Assembly: GCA_001792895.1 (NCBI GenBank) | Contig: MARA01000004.1 | Span: forward strand, 930,001-994,000 | Origin: Lentinus brumalis | Taxonomy: Eukaryota; Basidiomycota; Agaricomycetes; Polyporales; Polyporaceae | Length of the DNA stretch: 64,000 nucleotides | Direction: 5' to 3' | Shown: positions 56,184 to 64,000 of the stretch, piece after piece | Position numbering within the stretch: position 1 is the stretch's first letter | How the letters are laid out: the number at the start of each line of letters is the position of its first letter | Position numbers and translations under genes: made by a program | Notes under the pieces: model-generated | The model's input: only the letters and a program-made list of their open reading frames with translations | Databases searched by the model: none | Told to the model about the DNA's origin: nothing

Positions 56184-58434
56184 ATGTCTCAAGAAAGACT
56201 CGCCAGTGTTACACCGACAGCCAATGCGCCCAGCTCCATATCGGACCTGGAGGCCTTACTCAAGGACGATGTCAAAGTCAAGGTGGCCGGTAAGCATCCC
56301 CACATCTCGTGCACGACGGATTACTGAACTGTTGTCAGGCGTTGATGGCGAGTGCCTATCTTCATGATGCATATATTGCCCGCTCATCCCCGCCCAGTGG
56401 ACGGCATCCTCAGAGGCAAATACATGGTACTCAAACCCATATTTCTATTCAGGAGGGGTTACTGACGCACGCTGCAGTCCAAGGAGAAGTTCTTGAGCGC
56501 CGCAAGCTCCGACGGCTTCAACTTCTGTAGCGTCATCTTGTGAGTCTATCTGTACAGCTTTTCGGCATGGACACTCACACGTCGAGCTCTATAGCGGATG
56601 GGACATGCATGACACTGTGTATTCTCGGGAGCTGCTCATTTCGAACAGAGCCAACGGATACCGCGACCTCATCGCGTCCATCGATCTGGCCACTTACCGA
56701 AGGATCCCCTGGGAGAATAACGTGCCCTTCTTCTTGGTTTCATTCTTGGACCCCGACACCAAGGAACCCATCTGCGCCGACCCTCGCGGCGCGCTGCGAC
56801 AGGTCGTCACCAAGGCTCAGTCCAAAGGTTGGAGACCTATCGCCGGATGTGAATACGAGGTAAACCACACGCATATAGAGTAGATTGCAAACGCTGACGA
56901 GGGGTTTCAGTACTTCCAATTCAAAGGTACGCTCCGTTGCGTGGCGACGTGCTATCACTGACCGTAATGATATAGAGACCCCGGAATCCCTGGCAAAGAA
57001 GAACTTCACGGATCTGCAGCCGCTGACGCCTGGCAGTACGTGGCCGGCACAGATACCTGAAACATGGCTGATCCTCTCGCAGTGCACGGCTATTCGCTAT
57101 TGCGTACGCAGATCAACAGCGAGTACTTCAACGACCTATTTGACGAGAGCCTCAAGTTCCAGATACCACTGGAAGGACATCGTGAGTGGACTGCAACCTG
57201 CGATTGCATGGGAGTCCTCACACTTAGACAGATACCGAGACCGGTCCCGGAGTATACGAGACGGCACTGGCATATACGGATGCTCTACGGATGGCCGACA
57301 ATGCCATTCTCTTCAAGTTCCTTGCGAAGAGTATTGGCATGAAGCGAGGAGTCGTACCAAGCTTCATGGCCAAGCCATGGGGAAATGTGAGTATGGCTTG
57401 TCTCTCTCTGTAGCTCGCTCTCCTGATCTCGTTGCAGCTTCCCGGTTGTAGTGGGTCCGTCGGCTGTCCGTCGGCTTTATGTGCCCGGTTTAACGATCTC
57501 TGCTAGGCATATACACGTCTCTTTGCGAGACGAGGAAGGGAAAAGTATCTTCGCTGTATCGGATTCCGAGCTCAAAACCGGTCGCGCAAATGCACAATAT
57601 GAGGATACCAAGTTCCTGAGCCAAGAGGGCGAATGGTTCCTTGCCGGTATCCTCGAGGGCCTCCCGGACGGTATGTCTATGATTGTGATTTGCGGAACGT
57701 TCTTGACACTCATGTGTTTGACTGCAGTGATGCCGATGGTCAGCCCATTCCCGGTTCCTCCCAAGCATATCGCTGACCTCCCTCACGTTCCTATAGCTTG
57801 TTCCGACCATCAACGGATACAAGCGTCTCGTGGGCGGTGAAGCATTCTGGGCACCGAACGCCGTCACGTATGGCTACGACTCCCGGGCAGCCTCCGTCCG
57901 CATCATCTCCCCACCGTCTGTCCCACCATCGGCCACACGCATGGAAGTCCGCGTGCCAGGGGCGGATATGAACCCCTACTTCGCCATGAGCGCCATCTTC
58001 GCTCTCGGGCTTCGCGGCATAGAGAAGAAGATCCGTCTTCCTGGGCCACCCGTCGGGCAGCTGACTCAGGAAGAGAAGAAGGCGGGCAAGGTTCGTGACT
58101 ATATGCTGCGGGTCCTTCACAGTTTGACTGCCACCTATCATCGGTTTCTCATACCGATCGTCTGTGCTCATCGCCCGTTATACAGGTGAAGATGCTGCCG
58201 CAGTCACTCGAAGCCGCAACGGAACGCATGATGCGTCCTGAGAGCATCGCCCGGGAAGAGGCGGTGTTCGGGAATGACTTCGTGGACCACTACGGTGGAA
58301 CGAGGCAGCACGAGGTCAAGCTGTGGAACGAGGCGGTGACGAACTGGGAAGGCCAGTTTTCCGTCATTCCTTTGCGTATCGCCGCGCCTGACGAAACTCT
58401 CTTTTCAGTGGAGAGATACCTGGAGCTCGCGTGA
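56184..58434 (+). CDS. Glutamine synthetase-like enzyme (class I GlnA fold)
   Basis: ATP-dependent amide ligase fold; fungal members of this group act on glutamate or related amines and their real substrates are mostly unknown. About eleven exons. Motifs in order: AGVDVDGILRGKYMSKEKFL, FGWDMHDTVYSREL, GCEYEYFQF (metal-binding Glu), TGPGVYETAL, FMAKPWGNLPGCSGHIHVSL (ATP/metal His block), VGGEAFWAPNAVTYGYDSR and RMEVRVPGADMNPYF (ATP and product side). A 9-nt exon (56339-56347) sits between a GT-AG intron (56290-56338) and a GC-AG intron (56348-56397); it supplies Gly-Val-Asp of the first motif. The C-terminus ends FSVERYLELA. It is not the ordinary fungal cytosolic glutamine synthetase, which is class II and shorter. 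Confidence 0.88.
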
Positions 58435-58587
58435 TTGGGCGGATGATTGGCAATACGAGACGTATGTATACCGATGACAGGGATCCGGGCACGACGATCA
58501 TATACGGTTTGGAATGAATCTCAATCGAACTCGTGTACATCCATCTAGTTTACAGGGTATATGTACCGTGATCAAGGAGTTAGGTGG

Positions 58588-59630
58588 TTACGCAGTCGCG
58601 CCAACAGCGCCAGGCCCCGAAGCTTCGGCCACGGCATCGCTCGGTGCTACTTCCTCTTGTGGGGCTGCGACGTGCACATCGGCGGTTTCAGAGGGTGCAG
58701 CCGGCTCCGCGGAACGATTCTTGTGCAACCATCCAAGGAAATGGGTGACATCCTGCGCAGTAATGTCAGCCCGGGACACTGCATGATGCACAGAAAACAT
58801 ACATGAGAGATCGTGCTTGCCATGGACGACTCAGCCACAAACTGCGGGATGCTCCCGCCTGGGGTGCTCGATGTCGCCATACGCCACTCGACCTTGCCGT
58901 TGTCGAGCTCTTGGATGCGTTCAACGCTGACATAGCGCCCCTTGACGCCCTTCTCCTCCAACTTGGCATACTCGGCATCTTCGGTGACATCGACAGGAAT
59001 AGACACAATCATACTTAATGCGCCGTCAACGTTTGCGATGATATGTGAGCATAGAGCGACTACTCACCCTGTCCTGGGAGTGGTATCGCTGAGCCATGTC
59101 GTCTGCACTACCGTGAACACACGAGGGGAGACTGGCGGCGCGAAGTGGTAGTAGAGCGTCCATACGGACTGGGTCGGGGAGATACGCTTGATCAGCTTGA
59201 CCTTCTTGATGTCAGGGATGTACCTGCCATAATGTGACATCGGTACGGATCGTGTATGAGGCCGGAATTGACGACGTACTGCATCTCGTTCTCTGCTTTG
59301 TTCAGGCCAAGTTTGCTCCAGAACTCATCGAACGTGGCATCTTCCTTGGTGTGCTCGCTCACCCGAAGGTGCCAGCCAGCACCGTCCTTGGAACCCTTCG
59401 GGCGAGAGAACGTCTTCACTGTGTTCTTCTGGTATGTCTTGCCTTGCTTCCAAGTAGCAGTAGAGTCAATAAGCTCTCGACCAGCCTGGATGATAGCATC
59501 CTCGGCTGGAATCTCTGTGGCGCAACCATGAGTTCGTCGTTACGACGAACACCGACAAAGCAAACAGCAAACGAGACGCACCCGAGATCTTGAGCGGAGT
59601 GATAGACAAGTGCACGGTCGACTCTGACAT
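58588..59630 (-). CDS. DUF3074/START-like protein
   Basis: Fungal proteins of this type have a START-like lipid-binding fold of unknown ligand. Several exons; the first ends at ISE after a 63-nt intron near 59520-59582. Visible blocks are AEDAIIQAGRELIDST, WHLRVSEHTKEDATFDEFW, IKKVKLIKRISPTQSVW, VFTVVQTTWL, SIPVDVTEDAEYAKLEEKGVKG and VEWRMATSSTPGGSIPQF. This set fits the DUF3074 family. A C-terminal tail rich in Ala, Pro and Glu follows the last helix (FLGWLHKNR). Start at 59630, stop TAA at 58588-58590. It converges on the glutamine-synthetase-like gene 154 nt away. Confidence 0.78.
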
Positions 59631-60308
59631 GATTGCGTTGGCTATGTCCTGCACACTGATATGCAGATGTAATGCTCCTGGCCGTCTGTGATAAAGGCTG
59701 CCCAGCAGCAATGGGGCGACGCTGGGAGCGCCGCTATTATTGGGTCCGCATGTTTCGCATGACGTCCTCGTCTCGCGTGGACTGGCAAACGGACTCGGAG
59801 ACTTCGATGCGCAACAGCCTCAGCAGGGGAGGCGTGGTTCCGTCGGGCGATGTAAGAGGCGGTAAGTAGCAAAGCCGGGGACGATGTTCTAGCGGTCGGT
59901 GCCGGCCTGTACTTATCGATGGCATCTCTGCTCACTACCTCCATGTTCTCCGCCCTGCTCCGCTGCGCTGCTGCCTCTCCTTCTTTGTCTCAGGAAGATC
60001 CCTGTGCGCTCGGAGCGCGTTCCTGTCTTGCTGGACCCTAATACCCCGCATTGGCAAGGCATAGCATCGAGTCTAGACACCGGGCGGCACAAACCTGTTC
60101 TTGCGACCGGCTTGGACGTATCAGAAGCAGCAAGGCGTCCAAATGGAGGAAGAATGCGTTCAAGGGGTCTCGCGACTGACTCCAGCTCGCGAGGTCCGGG
60201 GTGGGATGATATTAGGGTAAGAGGCGAGAACAGCTAAGGCGTCAATTCGCCAAGTACCTCCTGGACTTGTCGTTCCCTGGTCGTCCCCACCCTTCCCAGT
60301 CGCACCCC
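59631..60308. other. Divergent promoter region: DUF3074 gene and F-box gene
   Basis: 678 nt. Several open frames overlap here, but none shows family features, exon-intron logic or a clear start. The stretch just before 60309 is C-rich, as is common before highly used start codons. Confidence 0.4.
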
Positions 60309-62190
60309 ATGGCGACTCTGTCTGCCCCTGCAAGCACCCCGGCGCTGCTGCCTCGCGCAGACGAGCAGCAGAATTTGGCGAGGCTGACACTCTCGCATCT
60401 GCTGAACCCGTCGCTGTGGGACCTGCCGGAGTGGAATGGGCCCCAGTGAGTACAGACCTATGCATTCGTGGGACCGCGCTAACACCGTTCCCGGAATCTG
60501 GCAGTACTGAGGACCCCCATAACATCGCTGAGAAGGTGTGTGCGCAGCATACGCAGCAGCAGCAGACAGGTTGACGAGGACTGTGCAGATAGACAGCCTT
60601 GACTTATCTGTCGCCCTCCTCAAGCGGTACCGCAACTCCCTCCGTCCTATTCACAGACTGTCCGCCGACATCCTAGCGCTCATATTTGTAGAGTTGCTTG
60701 AAGACCACGATCACCCCCTCAGCTCGACGTTCGGCTCGTGCTCATGGACTTACTTGGCGCACGTTTGCCACCGCTGGCGGATCATTGCCCTGGGGTGTTC
60801 GCACCTCTGGACTCAGCTCAGTACACACTATCCCGAGGCTGCACTCACCTGCCTTGAGCGTTCCGTGGATGCACCCCTCACATTCGTTATCGACTCCCGC
60901 GCGACAGTCGACAGCTCCAAGGAAGTTGTCGATCGCGTTTTGCCGCACATGAGCCGCATGCGCCATCTATACATCCCCTGGACGCATCTGCACGACGACG
61001 ATGGGAATGTCTCCCAGCTCGTCTCCGGCCTTATCGACGCGTCCGCGCCGCAGCTAGAAACCTTCTACATCTACCGGCTACGGGAAGACGGCAAGTGCTT
61101 TGCTTTGCCTGCCATTTCTGGCGGCAGAACTCCCCGCTTGACGACCTTGAAGCTGTCATACTCTTACCCCCGGATGGACAGTGCTTCCTACACGAATCTG
61201 AAGGAATTGTACATCAGAGGCCGGAAGCGCGACCTCATCACAATGGAACTCTCCCGCATTCTCGAAATCCTGGAGGCATGTCCGATACTGGAAGTCTTCG
61301 TCACAGTTAAAGCGCGGTTCATTGCCAACGAGCCGCTCGAGGAGGAAGGCCAACCGTCACGACAAATCCGGCTGGATCATCTGCGCCGAATTGACATCTC
61401 ACGCTGTGCTGCGTCCGTGGTCTCCGACCTCCTGGGCCGACTTATCATCCCGAACTGTCAGCTGCGCATGAGTGTGTGGCTGGAGCGCAGGAGCGACTTC
61501 CGCTTCCTATTCGGCGTCCCCGAAGTCCTCAGCGTAGGCCATCCCCTGCGGGATCTCCGTAGGCTACAGGTTAGCTACCGAAGCTCGTCCGGCGGTGTTG
61601 TCATCGAAGGCCTAGCGGGCGCACATCCCTTCCAGATCATTGCGACGATTATCAACGGGAGCGACCTCAGTGACATGCCAACCGTGTCCGGCCCGTTGCT
61701 GCTCTCGATCGCAAAGACCCTCGACACGGGTTTGCTCGAAGAGTTCATCATCGAGGAAACGTCCTACTACCATCCCCACATCGGGTTCTCCAAGGAGGTC
61801 TGGACGCAGGTCCTCGCGCGCATGCCCCTCCTGCGCACGCTGCACATCCGGCTGCAGAGCATCACCGACAGCGGGTTCTGCAGGGTCATTCTCTCCGCGC
61901 TTTCAACTCCGGATGCCGTCACAGGCAAGGTCTTGTGCCCGTTGTTGGAGACGATCACGCTCATGGACGACAAGACGTGGTCCTCGCTGCAGTGGTACAG
62001 GTTCGCGCAGACGCGCAAGGCGCAGGGACACCCGCTCAAACGCCTCTCGCTCTGCCTCCCACACTACGAGAACGTTGAAGACATGGCGGAGACGGACCTC
62101 GCTGAGCTTCGCGAGGTAGTGGAGAACGTCGACCTTGACCCTCCGGAGACACCGCACGTCGAATTTCCGAACGCCCTCACGTCGTGGTGA
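60309..62190 (+). CDS. F-box protein with leucine-rich region
   Basis: Three exons with introns near 60447-60503 and 60537-60589. The first encodes a short Ala/Leu-rich start. The second is only about 33 nt. The third holds the F-box, LLKRYRNSLRPIHRLSADILALIFVELLE and, about 20 residues on, YLAHVCHRWRIIALGCSHLW. This is the common basidiomycete F-box form with the HxCxxWRxxA helix. Leucine-rich repeats follow to the end (PRLTTLKLSYSYP, YTNLKELYIRG, ACPILEVFV, LEEFIIEETSYYH, MPLLRTLHIRLQS, CPLLETITLMDD, HPLKRLSLCLPHY). Probably a receptor of the SCF ligase; its target is unknown. SKP1 lies about 1.1 kb downstream, which may be chance. Stop TGA at 62188-62190. Confidence 0.88.
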
Positions 62191-62439
62191 TTGCAGACAG
62201 GCGCATACCCAATCATCTCATCTGACTGTGAATTCTTGTACTAACATCTTCCGTTGCTGGACTTGTACTATATATGTACGCTCTCTCGCGTTCTTGTATA
62301 CTTACTTAGAAGACTGCCAGTGCTTCGTTCTATGCATATGCTACTATAATATTAGGCACTACCTGGTGTATGTGACACGATGACAATGGGAATGTCTCCG
62401 CACAGGAAGATCGAGCAGGATGAGGACTGCTGACTACCG

Positions 62440-63077
62440 TCATAGTGATGGTGCAGCTGCTTGGAGTTCGGGCTCCTTGTTCCACGCATTCAGGTCCACA
62501 AGACCAAAGAATCGACTCCGTCCATGATTTGTCTCGTCGCGAGGCAGCTTCTCGCCCTTCTGCAGGACAACGCCGACATATTTGCGGTCCTTGCGGGACC
62601 CAGGTACCTTGTAGAAGCGCACGAAACCGGGTACCGTAGCGTACAAGGTGTGATCACGGCCCATTTTGACCTGGGGAGGGGGGGGGACGATGTCGGACAA
62701 TGCACCGAAGAAGAATAAGAACTGACGTACGTGCTGGCCGGGATGAAACACAGTCCCGCGTTGGCGGACTAGGATATTTCCAGGGATGACATATTCGTCT
62801 GGACGGAGAGACAATACGGTAAACGCACAGTCAAAGCAACAACAATGACGACAATGAGCACCTGAGAACTTCTTCACACCCAATCGCTTTCCAGGCGAGC
62901 CTCCGTGGTTGGACACCGTGCCTCCAGCACGCTTCGTCGCCGTACGGACAGAACCCAGACCTGTGTCAAGAAGTCAGGGAGGCGTCCGCAGTCGTCTGCG
63001 AGTCAGTGCAACTCACCTGCCGTCCTAAATGGATTTCTGAGAACGTCCGCGCATCGCCATAGAGCCTGAAGGGACAT
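62440..63077 (-). CDS. MRPL27: Mitochondrial large ribosomal subunit protein bL27m
   Basis: Component of the mitochondrial large subunit near the peptidyl transferase centre. Four exons. The first is a mitochondrial leader ending AGLGSVRTATKRAGG after the first intron (near 62960-63016). The next carries TVSNHGGSPGKRLGVKKFS, then DEYVIPGNILVRQRGTVFHPG and KMGRDHTLYATVPGFVRFY, the bL27 signature. A fungal C-terminal extension follows (KDRKYVGVVLQKGEKLPRDE). The third intron contains a long pyrimidine tract. Start at 63077, stop TGA at 62440-62442. Divergent from SKP1 with 235 nt between ATGs. Confidence 0.92.
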
Positions 63078-63312
63078 GGTGGCTATGGCCGCCAGGACAA
63101 CGCGTGATTGATGAAGGGGAGCAAGAAGAACAAAGCGTACTCGGGCTCACAAGGCTGAGCGTGCCACCCAGGACAAGACGCCTGTGCTTACGTACGCAAA
63201 TATCTACAGCTAAGAACGCGCACTCGTTCTCGCAGTCTCCTCACTTCGCTCTCTCCCGTCATCAACTCACCATCGCCCCTCTCCCGACCCTCCCCGCCAC
63301 CCCGATACAACC
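63078..63312. promoter_or_regulatory. MRPL27/SKP1 divergent promoter
   Basis: The 90 nt before the SKP1 ATG are C/T-rich (ctctctcccgtc, cccctctcccgacc), a pattern often found upstream of highly expressed basidiomycete genes. Confidence 0.5.
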
Positions 63313-64000
63313 ATGGTTCTCCTCGTCACCTCCGATAACGAGCAGTTCGTCGTTGACAAGGAGGTCGCTGAGCGCAGCGTCCTGATTAAGAACATGCTCG
63401 AGGGTATGTGCCCGCCACAGCGGTCATTGTTCCATACCACGGTCGTTGAATGCGTTCATATCTGTAGATGTCGGTGAGAGCGACCAGCCGATCCCGCTCC
63501 CAAACGTATCGTCGAGTGTCCTGAAGAAGGTGAGTGTTTTTGCGACACAGGAGGCACGGTCCCGTATTGACGCGCGCTATCTCAGGTCCTCGAGTACTGC
63601 GAGCACCACCGGGGTGAGCCTCTGCCTGCGGCAGATGCTGATGCGAGCCAGGACGAGACCCGCAAGCGGACGACGGACATCAGTGAATGGGACCAGAAAT
63701 TCATTACCGTAGATCAGGAGATGCTCTTCGAGATCATCCTTGCCGCCAACTACCTTGATATCAAGCCCCTTCTGTGAGTTTAGACGGAGTTTCTCTGTAT
63801 ACGGGTGCTGTGGTAGTATGGTTCTAACGCGTGCCGGACTTTGTAGCGACGTCGGCTGCAAGACGGTAGCGAACATGATCAAGGGCAAGACCCCGAGGAG
63901 ATTCGCAAGCTCTTCAACATCGTCAACGATTTCACTCCCGAGGAGGAGGTGCGTACCCGGCTCCACATTTTGTCTCCTACACGTTCCCCGTCTTCGTACA
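63313..64000 (+). CDS. SKP1: SKP1, SCF ubiquitin ligase adaptor (3' end cut)
   Basis: Skp1 bridges cullin 1 and F-box proteins. Exons start at 63313 ([22 protein letters not shown]), 63467, 63587 and about 63847. Motifs: [70 protein letters not shown] and MIKGKTP. After this the family continues [18 protein letters not shown], which is present but in another frame: one G is missing after 63895. The sequence then meets a gtgcgt donor near 63950 and runs off the window. Skp1 is essential and usually a single gene, so the break is more likely an assembly error than a true mutation. Divergent from MRPL27. Confidence 0.93.

Noticed and set aside
59642..60237. Open frames on both strands before the F-box gene at 60309
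   Set aside because: Compositionally random, without motifs or conserved splice pattern; treated as promoter DNA.
1..64000. Transposons, CRISPR arrays, prophage or bacterial operons
   Set aside because: No terminal repeats, reverse transcriptase, transposase, spacer arrays or ribosome binding sites were seen; the gene content is ordinary eukaryotic.
1..64000. A secondary metabolite cluster
   Set aside because: No polyketide synthase, peptide synthetase, terpene cyclase or P450 gene is present; the copper oxidase and glutamine-synthetase-like gene are far apart and unrelated in context.

Overview
This window is nuclear DNA from a filamentous basidiomycete, most likely a wood-decay member of the Agaricomycetes. 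The evidence is the many 47-80 nt GT-AG introns in almost every gene, the high GC coding sequence, a secreted copper radical oxidase of the glyoxal oxidase family, several F-box families typical of mushrooms, and an intron-containing nuclear tRNA. Species cannot be named from the sequence alone. About 29 protein genes and one tRNA are supported, packed closely and often divergent (shared promoters of about 200-400 bp) or convergent.

Layout. 1-685: 3' end of RPA70. 1127-4724 (-): large conserved protein of unknown function with one C-terminal membrane segment. 5079-9264 (-): insulysin/Ste23 zinc peptidase. 9803-10290 (-): Cks1, divergent from 10565-17054 (+): the meiotic helicase Mer3/HFM1. 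17144-18684 (-): Tim54, divergent from 18879-20911 (+): Prp45/SNW1. 21378-21944 (-): degenerate hemerythrin-like protein, divergent from 22283-24738 (+): copper radical oxidase. 24952-25033 (-): tRNA-Arg(CCT). 25294-27820 (+): NEDD1-like WD protein. 28282-28938 (-): short kinase-like fragment, divergent from 29340-32925 (+): the FAN1 nuclease. 33634-34397 (+): intact hemerythrin-like protein. 34623-37404 (-): BRD7/9-like bromodomain protein. 37970-38695 and 39274-40620 (+): two membrane proteins. 41055-46848 (+): tandem pair of F-box/zinc-cluster genes, the second apparently broken. 47158-48558 (-): another F-box-like gene. 48695-49572 (+): Tim17-family-like protein. 50013-53358 (-): Mediator subunit 16, divergent from 53674-54215 (+): proteasome assembly chaperone 3. 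54623-55981 (-): WDR53-like protein, divergent from 56184-58434 (+): glutamine-synthetase-like enzyme. 58588-59630 (-): DUF3074/START-like protein, divergent from 60309-62190 (+): F-box protein. 62440-63077 (-): mitochondrial bL27, divergent from 63313-64000 (+): SKP1, cut by the window end.

Themes. Genome maintenance and meiosis (RPA70, Mer3, FAN1), cell cycle and SCF ubiquitin ligase (Cks1, SKP1, four F-box-like genes), mitochondrial biogenesis (Tim54, bL27, Tim17-like) and transcription/splicing (Med16, bromodomain protein, Prp45) are all represented, but this looks like ordinary eukaryotic gene packing rather than a functional cluster. Three genes that should be intact (SKP1, TIM54, STE23) each carry what reads as one missing base in a short homopolymer. 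This points to residual assembly errors and should temper the reading of the broken F-box copy. I found no convincing new system. The most unusual local signals are a 9-nt exon followed by a GC-AG intron in the glutamine-synthetase-like gene, the decayed tandem F-box copy, the degenerate hemerythrin paralogue and the ACGCG-rich CKS1/MER3 promoter.
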